64,000 nt of DNA from NCBI RefSeq assembly GCF_041428715.1, contig NZ_CP155572.1. The stretch is one strand, 5' to 3'. Positions within the stretch are counted from its first letter, which is position 1. Each line of letters opens with the position of its first letter. The translations under genes were made by a program, and so were the position numbers. The stretch comes from Sporomusa malonica (GTDB taxonomy: Bacteria; Bacillota; Negativicutes; Sporomusales; Sporomusaceae). Shown here piece after piece: positions 31,783 through 41,802 of this stretch. Under the pieces are notes generated by a model, which made no database searches, had not been told where the DNA came from, and saw only the letters and a list, made by a program, of their open reading frames with translations.

Positions 31783-33807
31783 TCAACCAGCATTACTCAA
31801 AACGGGCTCTGCACAATCCACAAAGAATTTTTCTTTTATTTCTTCTCTTTCCCACTCCGGACGTTCTACGGCGGTTATTTCGATAAGTGATTCAATATAA
31901 AGATCTTTTTCTATCATTGAGGCTTGCGCATATCTATCCTGATGGCTTACAACTAACTCAAACTCTTTTGCCCCTGCTTTACTTGCCGCCAGCCTTGCCT
32001 GTTGCTTTGCTTTGTCCAGTGAATAGGACACTGCAGTTTCCAGACTTTCAAACATCTTACATTCCCAAGGGGCATGCATCAGATAGGTTCCATCTTTTTC
32101 GCCAGGCTTAATCAATACTTTGATAGTTTCCATGATCTTACCAGTTGCGGCCCCAACAGCGTTGGCTACTTCAGCATGCTCCGGAATAATCAAAGAGGTA
32201 TTCATCTTCTCTGCTACAGCTGGCAACCAAGCCCTAACCGGAGCGCCTATGCCAACAATTGGCATATTGATTTTAAAAGAACAGTCAAATCCTTGATCTT
32301 GTTTGGGTGATAAGGCTTTTTCTATGAAATACATGACATCTGGTGTATTTTTTATCTTAATGTTTTGCGCATCACAGCCTACAAGACTCTGAAGACAGGT
32401 AATGCAAAGGTCATTGATTATTTTTTCTGAAGCCAGTCGAATAAACTCTTCCGAGCTTACTCTCATTCGGCTTGCTAAGACTTCTACGCCTATTTCCGCT
32501 GCTTCTCGGTTCCATTGATGATAGGTCCCTTTGGCATGCAAGAGATCAGTGGGAGTAAGTGATATTCTGGCTAATACTCCCAAATTAACGAGATGTTGTA
32601 AATTTAGCAGGTTAGGATCCAGATTCATCCTTTGGGTTAGATAATATAAACTTCTTGGTCCATGTTGAAGAATTTCAACAACTTCTTTTTCTTGGTCATT
32701 CAATTCTTCAAATGTTGCTTGCTTAAGGAACATGAAACAATCTGTTGCTTGGGCAAACATAAGATCATAGGTCTTATCAAATTTCATCTTCAATTCATCG
32801 ACCAAATAAGGATGTTGGTACGCAACCACAGACAAGGGCCATACCCGTTGGGGACCTACCTGAATTTCACCATCTTTGCTAATTTGGACATAGCTATCTC
32901 CGCCTAGGCCATAGGTATAGATCTGTGCAGCTTGAACACGCGTAAGCCAACCACCTACTGTTGCCCCCTCTTGATTGATCTTAGGCACTCCATTTTTTAG
33001 AATGGCAATATCAGTTGTGGTTCCACCCATGTCAAGCACAAGAGCATCAGAAGTTTTAGTAAGAAAAGTTCCTCCTATGATACTGGAAGCCGGTCCCGAT
33101 AAAATAGTCTCGATAGGCTTTTCACGCGCTAAAGCCTCGCCCATCATACACCCGTCGCCTTTAACGACCATAATGGGTGCCTCTATCCCTTTTTCGCCAA
33201 GCACCTTTTTTACAGATTCAATTAATTCGGTAATGATTGGAATTAAGCGAGCATTGAGAACTGCTGTAACTGTCCTTTCATGGAATCCTAAGGAAGTCGT
33301 TAGCTGGTGAGCACATACCACCGGAAGATCCAAAATTTCATTCACCATACCCATTACAGCAACTTCGTGTTCAGGATTCCTTATGCTAAGATATCCCGAA
33401 ATAGCTATGGCATCTACTTTACCTTTTAGCTCGCAAATAGCTTGGCGGGTCTTTTCCAGATCTAGTTCTGCATTGGGACGGCCTTTGAGATTGTGCCCTC
33501 CCTGCAGAACATAGTTATGTTCTGCAGGGAGTGAATCAGTGGAATTATAGCCAATCATCAAAAGGCCCACCTTACACCCGCGACCTTCTACAATTGCATT
33601 AGTTGCTAATGTGGTTGATAGCGAAACCGCACTGATGTTCTTAAAATCTTCAAAATCCAAATTAGTAATACAGTTTCGAATGCCAATGGATAGATCCTCA
33701 CGGGTAGTCAATGCTTTGGCCTTCTTCAATATCTGTTTGCTCCTAAGCTCCACGACCACACCATCGGTATAAGTTCCGCCAGTATCGATTCCCAATACCA
33801 GTGACAT
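31783..33807 (-). CDS. hydantoinase/oxoprolinase-family (HyuA-like) protein
   Basis: 674 residues. LGIDTGGTYTDGVVVEL and LDMGGTTTDIAILKNG are the two phosphate loops of the ATP-dependent HyuA family, and SLSTTLATNAIVEGRG is the third family block. No HyuB partner gene is next to it. Genes of this type recur beside non-pyrrolysine MttB genes. It could open a cyclic amide such as N-methylhydantoin to feed sarcosine, or act as an ATP-dependent helper of corrinoid proteins; the second would parallel other actin-fold activators. Last gene of the operon, 46 bp from mttB. Confidence 0.75.
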   Translation of the reverse strand: MSLVLGIDTGGTYTDGVVVELRSKQILKKAKALTTREDLSIGIRNCITNLDFEDFKNISAVSLSTTLATNAIVEGRGCKVGLLMIGYNSTDSLPAEHNYVLQGGHNLKGRPNAELDLEKTRQAICELKGKVDAIAISGYLSIRNPEHEVAVMGMVNEILDLPVVCAHQLTTSLGFHERTVTAVLNARLIPIITELIESVKKVLGEKGIEAPIMVVKGDGCMMGEALAREKPIETILSGPASSIIGGTFLTKTSDALVLDMGGTTTDIAILKNGVPKINQEGATVGGWLTRVQAAQIYTYGLGGDSYVQISKDGEIQVGPQRVWPLSVVAYQHPYLVDELKMKFDKTYDLMFAQATDCFMFLKQATFEELNDQEKEVVEILQHGPRSLYYLTQRMNLDPNLLNLQHLVNLGVLARISLTPTDLLHAKGTYHQWNREAAEIGVEVLASRMRVSSEEFIRLASEKIINDLCITCLQSLVGCDAQNIKIKNTPDVMYFIEKALSPKQDQGFDCSFKINMPIVGIGAPVRAWLPAVAEKMNTSLIIPEHAEVANAVGAATGKIMETIKVLIKPGEKDGTYLMHAPWECKMFESLETAVSYSLDKAKQQARLAASKAGAKEFELVVSHQDRYAQASMIEKDLYIESLIEITAVERPEWEREEIKEKFFVDCAEPVLSNAG

Positions 33808-33846
33808 TTCTATTCCTCCTTACGAAAGCAAAAGCAGGCAGCTAAA

Positions 33847-33892
33847 CTTTTCTTAATCGTCTTCGCCCGGCATATGTCCGACAGCGTTTTCT
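33847..33892 (-). repeat. source copy of the 46-bp mttB-end repeat
   Basis: The end of the second mttB-like gene, from the codons for ENAVGHMPGEDD to nine bases past the stop, is repeated with one mismatch at 46243-46288. Confidence 0.85.
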
Positions 33893-35319
33893 ACAATATC
33901 CCTGATCTTTGCGGAAATATCCTTCGGCAGAGGAATGGGCTCGTGGTAATTAATAATGTCTCGAACTTTTTCATTGGCTACCTGGGTCAGTGTTTTCCCG
34001 CCTGTACTTTCCCAAATACTGCGAGCGGCGCGATTGACCAATCTCGGGGTATAGTTCTCCTCTACATGCTCTTCGGTATGATCTTCATCGGCAAAATTGC
34101 CGCCCGGACCAACCTTTTCAATGACATCGAGCGCTAACGTTTCCTGATCAACACGTATACCACTGGTTAATCTTCTGGCCATACCCAATACTTCATCGGC
34201 AATTACAACAAGGTCGAGGTTTGAAGTCGTCCCGTATTCTGAGTAACCTGTATCATGATTTAGGTTGGCTCCTGACATATTTGTCATAGCGATGGACAGG
34301 GCTGCCTCTATTCCTGCCTGTTCATCAATAATACAAGAATCTGTACAGCCTGCCGTACCAAACATCGGAATATTCAGATAATGAGCCACATCAGCTAAGC
34401 TGGCTAGGAGCAGGTGAAGCTCCGGTGCTCCATAGGAGAAGATGGTCGTACCCATATCCAGTACAGTGTACACTCCACCCATAATAAAGGGGGCTCCTTC
34501 ACGGGTACACTGACTCAGAACCATACCGCTCAAGCTTTCGCATAAACCTTGAACCATTACCCCTGCCATAGTTGCAGGTGCCGTTCCTCCAGCCATAATA
34601 CAAGGGGTATAAATGGTCGGTAAGCCCTTCTTAGCCCCCAGGACTAACTTTTGCGCAGCTTCCTTGCAGTGCACACCTGGCGAAATCGGTTCAGCATACA
34701 GGCAGATAAATGGGTTCCGTCTTAGTTCTTCCTCACCACCGGCGACGATCTCAGCCATCTTAATGACGTCCGCTTGGCCCCATTCATCAACACAAACCGT
34801 AATAATCGGTTTATCGGTGTGTAAAATCTGTTGCTCAAACTCATGGCGGTCCGATACTAACAGAGGCACATCTTGAACAATACCCAGCGACATCGCATAA
34901 TCAATATTTGGCAAGGCATCAAGAACCTTGGTTGCCCAGCCTACAGACTGTCTGGTAGCACGATGTCTTTCGTTCGTGAAGGGGTTTCGGGTAAACGGGG
35001 TGCAGGGGCCCGAACCAAAATAAGCATTATTTCCTTCGATAAACAGTTCTCGGGCTCCAGTCCGGCTATTGCAAAGCACAACGTGTTTCTGACAGCTTCT
35101 CAAGCACCGTTCTGTAATGTTTGCCGGTATCCGAACTCTTTTCCCGTCGACCCAGCAGCCTGCTTTTCTTAGAATTTCCAGCGACTCTTTGTCATGGAAA
35201 TCTGTTCCGGTGCGCCACATTGCTTCTACTGCAGCCATGACCAATTCATGACATTGAGCTTCCGACAATATATTCATCTTGGTACTTGAATACGCTTTAA
35301 AGTTTGTTCTAGTTGTCAA
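33853..35319 (-). CDS. MttB-family methyltransferase, non-pyrrolysine (paralogue 2)
   Basis: 488 residues from a TTG at 35319 (GGAGAG nine bases upstream; the same N-terminal layout TTRTNF as paralogue 1, TTKSRY). No in-frame amber codon interrupts it, so it lacks pyrrolysine and belongs with the MtgB-like COG5598 proteins acting on quaternary or N-methyl amines. The segment FGSGPCTPFTRNPFT and GTAGCTDSCIIDEQAGIE are family blocks. It would transfer a methyl group to the corrinoid protein at 36850-37482. It is 27 bp downstream of paralogue 1. Confidence 0.85.
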   Translation of the reverse strand: MTTRTNFKAYSSTKMNILSEAQCHELVMAAVEAMWRTGTDFHDKESLEILRKAGCWVDGKRVRIPANITERCLRSCQKHVVLCNSRTGARELFIEGNNAYFGSGPCTPFTRNPFTNERHRATRQSVGWATKVLDALPNIDYAMSLGIVQDVPLLVSDRHEFEQQILHTDKPIITVCVDEWGQADVIKMAEIVAGGEEELRRNPFICLYAEPISPGVHCKEAAQKLVLGAKKGLPTIYTPCIMAGGTAPATMAGVMVQGLCESLSGMVLSQCTREGAPFIMGGVYTVLDMGTTIFSYGAPELHLLLASLADVAHYLNIPMFGTAGCTDSCIIDEQAGIEAALSIAMTNMSGANLNHDTGYSEYGTTSNLDLVVIADEVLGMARRLTSGIRVDQETLALDVIEKVGPGGNFADEDHTEEHVEENYTPRLVNRAARSIWESTGGKTLTQVANEKVRDIINYHEPIPLPKDISAKIRDIVENAVGHMPGEDD

Positions 35320-35351
35320 CTTCAAACTCTCCTTTCAACCCTCATTTAATT

Positions 35352-36818
35352 CTATCTGGCATCCACTCTGTCTAAGACTGTCTGGATTTTGCTCAGGACC
35401 TCTTCAGAAAGTTTCTCTGCTTGGTGGGTCTTGATTATACTTTGGGTCTTTTCTTTAACTCGTTGGCCTAAACTTTTCGCCCCATTGGCCTCCCATTCAG
35501 CAATCCTTGTTCTATTCATAACTGTCGGCCACCAGAATTCCGAGCGGAAAAATTTTAAAGTATGATCTTCACCCAGGTAATGTCCTGCTGGCTGTACTTC
35601 ATCAATTACGCCTCGGGCTAATCGTTCTTCATTTACCTCGACGCCTTTCATCATTCTGCGCGTCATACCCATGACTTCATCGCCCATGACCAGTAATTCC
35701 AAAGATCCTGTCAGGCCATATTCCAATTGACCGCAGCCATGAATCAGACTTGTTCCGCTCATACCGGCATGCAGAATGGAAAATGCTGCTTCTAAGCCCA
35801 TTTGTGCATCGCTTTCTTTAGCGTCTGTAGCACCGGCAAAGCCGAAACTCGGAATCCTAAGGAAACGCATAACATTTGCCATTCCTGTTCCCATCAGGCT
35901 GACTTCCGGAGCGCCGTAAGGCAAGATACCGGTCTCTTGATTTTTAATTGTGAAGAAACCGCCGGCAATCACAGGGGCTCCTTGGCGAACTAATTGTCCC
36001 AGCAATATCCCGACTAAATCATCTGCCAAAGCTACGACAATGGCCCCGGCCGGAGTAGCAGGCGATGTTTCACCGGCAATGAGCTTGGTCGCATAAATAT
36101 AGGGAACTCCGTTTCGGGCAGCAAATAGGACCTTGGCCAACGTCGCCTCGGAATGTACCAGCGTTCCTTCTGTTTCAATCAGAAAAACTGCAAAAGGATT
36201 CTTTTGGAATTCCCTTAAACTTCCGGCCACGGCAGTGGCGATGTCAAGAATTGCTTGTGCTTGTTCTACTCCCTGGATTGACTGGATAATTGGCTTGGTC
36301 GTATTGGTTACCAAGGCTTCAAAAGCATGAACTTCTGCTGTGCTTTTTGGGACATCTGTGGGAAGACCGTTGCTCATAACGAAATCAACGTTCTTTAATC
36401 CGTCACAAACAACGCCGGTTTTAGCGACATCCGTCTTAACCGGTTTTTTCCGTGCAGCTGTCAGGGGGTCAATCACATAGGTATTACCGTGACCTGGTCC
36501 ATAATAAGCGTTTGTAGTTTCTAATTTTAAAGCCCTTTTGCCATTTCGGTCACATACGGTGACGCGTGAAGGCGCACTTCTTACCGCCCACTCTGATAAC
36601 GCGGAAGGGATTCTAACTCGATTGCCATCGACCCAGCAGCCTGCTTTTTCGAAGATTTTACGAGCTTCTTCGTTCAGGATTTCTGCCCCGGTACGTTCTA
36701 GAACCTCAAGCGCTGTCATGAAAAGTTCTTCACATTGATCCTCACTAAGCATTTCCCAAACGGTGGTCTGATTGACCGCATAATTTGCCCGCGTATAACG
36801 ACTTTTTGTTGTACTCAC
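35352..36818 (-). CDS. MttB-family methyltransferase, non-pyrrolysine (paralogue 1)
   Basis: 488 residues, GTG start behind AAAGGAGAGAG. YYGPGHGNTYVIDPLTAA and GFAGATDAKESDAQMGLE are the family blocks also found in paralogue 2, at roughly 35-40% identity by eye. No amber codon. The two enzymes flank one corrinoid gene and the grd genes, which suggests stepwise demethylation of a substrate such as betaine or dimethylglycine, or two substrates with one acceptor. Substrate is not readable from the sequence. Confidence 0.87.
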   Translation of the reverse strand: MSTTKSRYTRANYAVNQTTVWEMLSEDQCEELFMTALEVLERTGAEILNEEARKIFEKAGCWVDGNRVRIPSALSEWAVRSAPSRVTVCDRNGKRALKLETTNAYYGPGHGNTYVIDPLTAARKKPVKTDVAKTGVVCDGLKNVDFVMSNGLPTDVPKSTAEVHAFEALVTNTTKPIIQSIQGVEQAQAILDIATAVAGSLREFQKNPFAVFLIETEGTLVHSEATLAKVLFAARNGVPYIYATKLIAGETSPATPAGAIVVALADDLVGILLGQLVRQGAPVIAGGFFTIKNQETGILPYGAPEVSLMGTGMANVMRFLRIPSFGFAGATDAKESDAQMGLEAAFSILHAGMSGTSLIHGCGQLEYGLTGSLELLVMGDEVMGMTRRMMKGVEVNEERLARGVIDEVQPAGHYLGEDHTLKFFRSEFWWPTVMNRTRIAEWEANGAKSLGQRVKEKTQSIIKTHQAEKLSEEVLSKIQTVLDRVDAR

Positions 36819-36849
36819 TTACTTCTCTCTCCTTTCAAACCCTCTAAGT

Positions 36850-37482
36850 TTACGCCAAGAGCCGATTACAGAGATCTACCGCCGAACCCGCATCCTGCGC
36901 ATATCCGTCTGCACCGCATTCATCCGCAAAATCCTGGGACAGTGGCGCCCCTCCTACAATTACTTTAACTTGATCTCTGATGCCCTCTTCTTTCATGAGT
37001 TCGATAGTATCTTTCATATGCAGCATTGTTGTGGTAAGTAAGGCGCACATCCCCAATACATCTGGTTTGTGCTCTTTTAGTAATTGCACAAATTTTTCCG
37101 GGGAAACATCCATTCCTACGTTAATAATGCTGTAGCCTCTACTTTCGAGCATCATTCCCACTAGGTTCTTCCCGATATCGTGAAGGTCTCCCTTAACCGT
37201 ACCCAACATAACTTTGCCTGCTGAAGGCATGTTCTCAGCTGATATCAAAGGCTTTACCAACTCAATTCCCGCAGTCATGGATCTGGCAGCAACTAGAACT
37301 TCCGGTACAAACATCTCCCCGTTCTTAAAACGGGCACCCACTACACTCATTCCCCCGATTAACCCCTGATTGATGATATCTAGAGGCGAGACTCCTTCAT
37401 CTATCAGTGTCTGTGTTATCTTTTTAACTTTGGCGAGATTACCGCTGATTACGCTTTTTGACAGTTCTTCAAAGTTTGCCAT
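36850..37482 (-). CDS. corrinoid protein (MtgC/MtbC type)
   Basis: 210 residues. Residues 1-90 form the helical cap (NQGLIGGMSVVGARFKNGE, FVPEVLVAARSM), and 90-210 the Rossmann corrinoid domain with GDLHDIGKNLVGMMLESRG, whose histidine is the lower cobalt ligand, and VIVGGAPLSQDFADECGAD. It shuttles a methyl group between the MttB paralogues and a tetrahydrofolate methyltransferase, here most likely the MtgA-like protein at 46301. It sits in the operon just before paralogue 1. Confidence 0.93.
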   Translation of the reverse strand: MANFEELSKSVISGNLAKVKKITQTLIDEGVSPLDIINQGLIGGMSVVGARFKNGEMFVPEVLVAARSMTAGIELVKPLISAENMPSAGKVMLGTVKGDLHDIGKNLVGMMLESRGYSIINVGMDVSPEKFVQLLKEHKPDVLGMCALLTTTMLHMKDTIELMKEEGIRDQVKVIVGGAPLSQDFADECGADGYAQDAGSAVDLCNRLLA

Positions 37483-37580
37483 TCTTTTTATCCCCTTTCA
37501 AATTCAAATCTAGCTTTTGATGTATCTTTTCTTTGAGGATCAGACATAATATAGCCGATCCTCTCTACATAAGAATTTTC

Positions 37581-38891
37581 TTACTCAAATTGAGTTGGTT
37601 CGGTAATTTCGGTAGTTAACGCATCCAATGCCTTTTTAACTATTGCTTTTCTCAAAGTATGTTCATCGCCCTTACTAAGCTTCGGATTTCCCACCGGATA
37701 AGGAATAGCAATAGTCGGGACAATTCGATTAGCACCGACTGACTCACTAATCGTCGTAATAGTAGCCATGTGGACAATAGGAATACCATATCTTTCGATT
37801 TCTTTTACAATCGTTGCACCGCAACGAGTACAGGTCCCTCAGGTGGATGTTAAGATAACACCATCCACTCCAGCAGCCTTCAATTCAGCTCCTATTTGCA
37901 CACCAAATTCTACTGATTTGCTTACGGCAGTTCCGGTTCCGGTGGTTGTATAAAACCAGTCATAAACCTTTCCAATATAGCCCTCATCTTCGAATTCTTT
38001 TAAAATATCTAATGGTGCGACACGGTCAGGATCCTCATTGGCATAGATCGGATCATAGCCACCATGTGTTGTATAATAGCAAGGAGCCTCAAGCGCATTA
38101 ATTGCAGTAACATCGTATTTACCCCATTTTTGCGCACTGGCCGACTGAATTTTGTCCGGATTTCCTGCTGGTACAATACCGCCAGAGGTGCACAAGGCAA
38201 TGGTAGCCTTACTTAACTCCTTAATTGATTCAGCAGGTGCCACTACATCAAATACAGGCATCGGCATTTCTGTTGCAAAAGGCTGACCTTTTAAGCGGGC
38301 AAGTAACATTTCCACAGCCCTTTGTGAACCTCTTTTTTCCACAATGAGCGTCTTTCTCATACCGCGAGCAATGTACCCTTCGTCTTCAGGAGACCCAATT
38401 TCAATCCCTTTGGCCAACTTACAGGCCAGTGACGCCATTAAGGGCAATGCTTTACGCATTCCGCCAGCGTTATCGCTCGTACTGACTACATAGGCGATCG
38501 CTTTGCAGTTATCCAAGCCGGGGTTTTCCACATACATACCAGTGACTACCGGGATCTTCAAGTGTTCAGCAACAGTCTTGGAAATCTCTGAACAGGCTAC
38601 TCCATACCGCCCGGCATTAAAAGCAGGCCCAGCGACAAACACATCCGGAGCAGCTTCTTTTACCATATTCAAAATAGTCTCTATGGCTTCATCTTTGTTC
38701 TCATTGAAGTAGTTATCACCACAGATAATGGTGCCGACAACCGATCCTTCCCCCTTAAGCAATCCTTCAAAACCCATTGCCGGGCCAATCTTATTCGGAC
38801 TAAACTCTGGGGGCATACCTGCTTTATCCTCTCCACCTATTTGGCCAAAAAATTGGTTTACATAGTAGAGAACTTTAAACTTATCTGCCAT
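37581..38891 (-). CDS. grdH: betaine/sarcosine/glycine reductase protein B, selenoprotein subunit (GrdH/F/B)
   Basis: 436 residues when the in-frame TGA at 37841-37839 is read as selenocysteine; start ATG at 38891 with AAAGGTGG. The context DGVILTST-U-GTCTRCGA is the UxxCxxC active site of GrdB-type proteins, and the frame continues to the right length (through IPIVHMATITTISES to TEITEPTQFE). N-terminal VLYYVNQFFGQIGGEDK matches the family. Presence of BCCT and MttB genes favours betaine (GrdH), but sarcosine (GrdF) or glycine (GrdB) cannot be excluded. It forms protein B with the GrdI/G/E product upstream. Confidence 0.9.
37812..37838 (-). promoter_or_regulatory. SECIS-like hairpin of grdH
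   Basis: Twelve bases after the UGA, CGTTGC-GGT-GCAACG forms a perfect 6-bp stem with a G/U-containing loop, the spacing expected of a bacterial selenocysteine insertion element. Confidence 0.65.
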
Positions 38892-38915
38892 AAGATATCC
38901 ACCTTTCATATAAGT

Positions 38916-40202
38916 TTAGTACAGTCTGCAGGTCACATTGTGGAATCCAATTTCTGATGTGGCACCAATCACAGCATTTAACTCACACATCAAGCTACCG
39001 TCTTCCAATAAAGAACCTTCCCAACCACCAGCCAATACCGCAATAGCTGCCGCATTGCCGATAACCCTGTCTGCCGGAAGCAGCGTAACCACGTGACTAA
39101 CATTTCCCCCGGAAACTACTGCCACTGCTTCTGCCGCTGTGTCAGCCAAAGGCTGAGACATGCCGTCTCTTCCCGCACATTCATCGGTAATTAATACGGT
39201 TTTAATACCAGCTTTTTCGCATTTTTTACAAATCATTAACAGGTCAGAGTCAGGGTTCCCATAGCCCTCTTCGGATACAATCACCGCATCGGCCCCCAGC
39301 ATTTTTGCCAGTTTTACAGTATAATCAGATGCGCGGAGCTTACCAGCTAAAGTAGTGTGTTCAGGGACCATAATGACCCCCAAGAAGTTGATTTCCTTAC
39401 CGTGCTGGGCATACAGGTCATAGATCACGGTATTGTTTTGGTGCTGGTAAGTAGTAATCTTATCGCATGCCGCAACGCAGTTCCCACTAATTACTGCACC
39501 ATCTAATTCCTCGTTGGCATGAAGTAGTGTTGGCAAAATTGACGATTGATTGACGCCGTAAATATAGGTATCATGCAGTAACCCCTGGGTAATATTCATC
39601 TCGGCGTAGACAACTTTAGGTAAATCAGGGTATTTGGCTGCTTCTTCAAAAATACTGCCAATTTCAAAGGTACGTACCTCGTCTGGGGTTAAATTTTTCC
39701 CTGCTAACCCGATAAACTCGGCTGCCCGCAGTCCAGCTATCCTAACAGTTTCTTCATGGGTATGGGGCTGCAGCCCTTCTATCACCCGGATATCCACCGT
39801 TAAATTATAGGTTTGGGAGAACGGAGTCCACTTAGCCCCTTCACCCCACATATCAATGACACCTTCTTGAAAGCCCACAATATCACCAACTGTTACAACT
39901 GCGGCACCATATAAAACATGGGTTCTGCCTTCTCCACACTGAGCCTGTTTAGACGTAACCCCGGGAAAACCATTATTGCCGCCTTGAATTTTCACCCTAG
40001 GCTCAATTACGTCTTTCACCGGAATAATTCTTACTTTTTCGCCTGGCTTAGCTACGTCAATTAAGACATCTTTAATTCTTACGTCTTCTTTCAGGTAAGC
40101 AATTAATCCCTCCTTATCAACGGTTAAGACTCCGTCTTTTACAGAAGTCTCATTGCTTAACTGAATGTCTTTAATATAAATCCGGCCAATTTCCAGTTTC
40201 AC
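38916..40202 (-). CDS. grdI: betaine/sarcosine/glycine reductase protein B proprotein (GrdI/G/E)
   Basis: 428 residues from a GTG at 40202 after GGGAGGTG; an upstream ATG at 40229 is less likely because the ribosome site lies between. GEGRTHVLYGAAVVTVGDI and VISGNCVAACDKITTYQHQ are family blocks; the Asn-Cys bond in the latter is the known self-cleavage site that yields the pyruvoyl-like carbonyl group of the small subunit. It binds the amine substrate through that group. It precedes grdH by 24 bases. Confidence 0.9.
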   Translation of the reverse strand: MKLEIGRIYIKDIQLSNETSVKDGVLTVDKEGLIAYLKEDVRIKDVLIDVAKPGEKVRIIPVKDVIEPRVKIQGGNNGFPGVTSKQAQCGEGRTHVLYGAAVVTVGDIVGFQEGVIDMWGEGAKWTPFSQTYNLTVDIRVIEGLQPHTHEETVRIAGLRAAEFIGLAGKNLTPDEVRTFEIGSIFEEAAKYPDLPKVVYAEMNITQGLLHDTYIYGVNQSSILPTLLHANEELDGAVISGNCVAACDKITTYQHQNNTVIYDLYAQHGKEINFLGVIMVPEHTTLAGKLRASDYTVKLAKMLGADAVIVSEEGYGNPDSDLLMICKKCEKAGIKTVLITDECAGRDGMSQPLADTAAEAVAVVSGGNVSHVVTLLPADRVIGNAAAIAVLAGGWEGSLLEDGSLMCELNAVIGATSEIGFHNVTCRLY

Positions 40203-40232
40203 AACGTTCACCTCCCTATTATTTTTCAAAAA

Positions 40233-40601
40233 TCACCAAGTAACAGGTTGCTCAGCTAAAGCCGCTTCTAACAGTATCAGGTCTATCATTTTGTAATCCT
40301 CAGCATTCGCTGTGTCTCTTTTACGAAAGTCCATATGCCTCTTATATTTAATGATGCTATCCTCGATAATCTCAGCAGAGAAGGAATCTACTTTTGTCGA
40401 CTTTTTCCCTAAGATTACGGAGCGAAACGGTGAAAACATCATCCTTAAACTAGCAGCTAGAGGGTGGCTGATTAGTTCATATCCTTCATGGACTAGATCT
40501 CGTACCTTAATCAAAGTCTCTTCTGCAGAACCTTCCACAAATAACATGTTATCGTTTTTTTCTGCAACCGCCGGATTATTAGTGACGATTAGGTATTTCA
40601 T
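40233..40601 (-). CDS. grdX: GrdX-family protein
   Basis: 122 residues. The N-terminus KYLIVTNNPAVAEKND and the central HPLAASLRMMFSPFRSVIL match GrdX, a small protein of unknown function that accompanies glycine/betaine reductase genes. Its start overlaps the grdD stop by one base. Here it lies between grdD and the protein B genes, instead of at the operon head. Confidence 0.8.
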   Translation of the reverse strand: MKYLIVTNNPAVAEKNDNMLFVEGSAEETLIKVRDLVHEGYELISHPLAASLRMMFSPFRSVILGKKSTKVDSFSAEIIEDSIIKYKRHMDFRKRDTANAEDYKMIDLILLEAALAEQPVTW

Positions 40602-41767
40602 TACAGGTATTCCTTAGCTTTCAGTAATTCTAATGCCCTCTCCCTGTCTTCCGGAGCAATCATCACGATGGGTCCGGTACAGCCCATGCCGCATTCCGCA
40701 TAAATGCCGGCTTTCCATAACACCTGAACTGCGTCTTCCAACTGCATGACTTCTACCCCGGGAATGGAATCAGTAACCGCTTTTTTCGAGGGAGATACTG
40801 CCACTTTTTCATCGTCTTGTTTGCTCGGCAAGGCATTAGCACTCAATGATTTAACGATAGTCTCCCAACCGGCTTTCTTGGCTGCGGCGAACTCTGCTTT
40901 AGCCTTTTGCCGCAAATTCCCTTTAGCGCAATTTGCGGCAAACCGGATGGCTCCGGCAATCACGGGGGCACCAGACGCTCTGGAAACAATGCAGATAATC
41001 CTGTCGTAATCTTCTCCCACACCGGGTCCATATCCGCTTCCCACCGCTTCATAAGTACCTCCGGTGCTGTATGCGGAAAATACCTTCATTAAGACGTTTC
41101 CGGTTAGACTATCATTTACCATAACATCTGGAACACCCAGTAACAGGTCGTTGCCCCTCATAACTATACCGCCGTCGCTCCTGGCGGACTCTGCAAAATC
41201 GATTTGGTAGCCACCCGCCTTGAGCTTTTTCAGGGCTCTTTCCACTTGCCTGGCGCCCTCAATATTCAAGACGCCTACTGTTGGTTTGGGATTTTCGCAA
41301 GCCTTGGCAACCGCAATCCCATAAATAGTATTTCTGAGCATAGCGGTAATTCGCTCCGTTGCCGACGTCCCTGTTGTTGTCGCCAAAAACAGCTCTTGCC
41401 CCTTGCCCGGGGTAATAACTTTCCCCACAGTGGATACCCCAATCGGAAAATTGTAATGCATAGTAACGGCTGCATCCAGGCTATGGTTCAACAACATCTC
41501 ATCCATGGCAGCATGAGCTTCTCTTTCATCCAAGGCAGCCACAGTTTCCAATTGGGTTTCTACTCCGCTGCCGATAATAACTACTTGAATATTTGGATCT
41601 TGCTTCTGGGCCAATTCCGCTCCTCGCACAAGTTCCTCAGGTCCGTGATCACTGCCCAAGACTGTTAGACCAACCCTGCAACTTTTAGCGATACTACCTG
41701 TCTCTAAAGCTTGAGCCATTTCCCCAAAGATCTCCGCGATTGCTGTTTTAATAAGGTTTTTACCCAT
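40601..41767 (-). CDS. grdD: GrdD, protein C small subunit
   Basis: 388 residues from the ATG at 41767 (AGGTGAAATA). ATTTGTSATERITAMLRNT and the C-terminal AECGMGCTGPIVMIAPED are family blocks; in the characterised enzyme a cysteine near the C-terminus (about residue 359) carries the acetyl group, and one lies here in the CGMGC motif. Together with GrdC it releases acetyl phosphate from the carboxymethyl-selenide made by proteins A and B. Confidence 0.9.
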   Translation of the reverse strand: MGKNLIKTAIAEIFGEMAQALETGSIAKSCRVGLTVLGSDHGPEELVRGAELAQKQDPNIQVVIIGSGVETQLETVAALDEREAHAAMDEMLLNHSLDAAVTMHYNFPIGVSTVGKVITPGKGQELFLATTTGTSATERITAMLRNTIYGIAVAKACENPKPTVGVLNIEGARQVERALKKLKAGGYQIDFAESARSDGGIVMRGNDLLLGVPDVMVNDSLTGNVLMKVFSAYSTGGTYEAVGSGYGPGVGEDYDRIICIVSRASGAPVIAGAIRFAANCAKGNLRQKAKAEFAAAKKAGWETIVKSLSANALPSKQDDEKVAVSPSKKAVTDSIPGVEVMQLEDAVQVLWKAGIYAECGMGCTGPIVMIAPEDRERALELLKAKEYL

Positions 41768-41802
41768 TATTTCACCTACCATTGAAGCAACTATGTTTAA
41801 AA

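Noticed and set aside
33853..36818. Possibility that the MttB homologues are pyrrolysine trimethylamine methyltransferases
   Set aside because: The frames run at full length with no in-frame amber codon.
37581..37769. Separate 62-codon gene downstream of grdH
   Set aside because: It is the C-terminal part of grdH after the selenocysteine codon.
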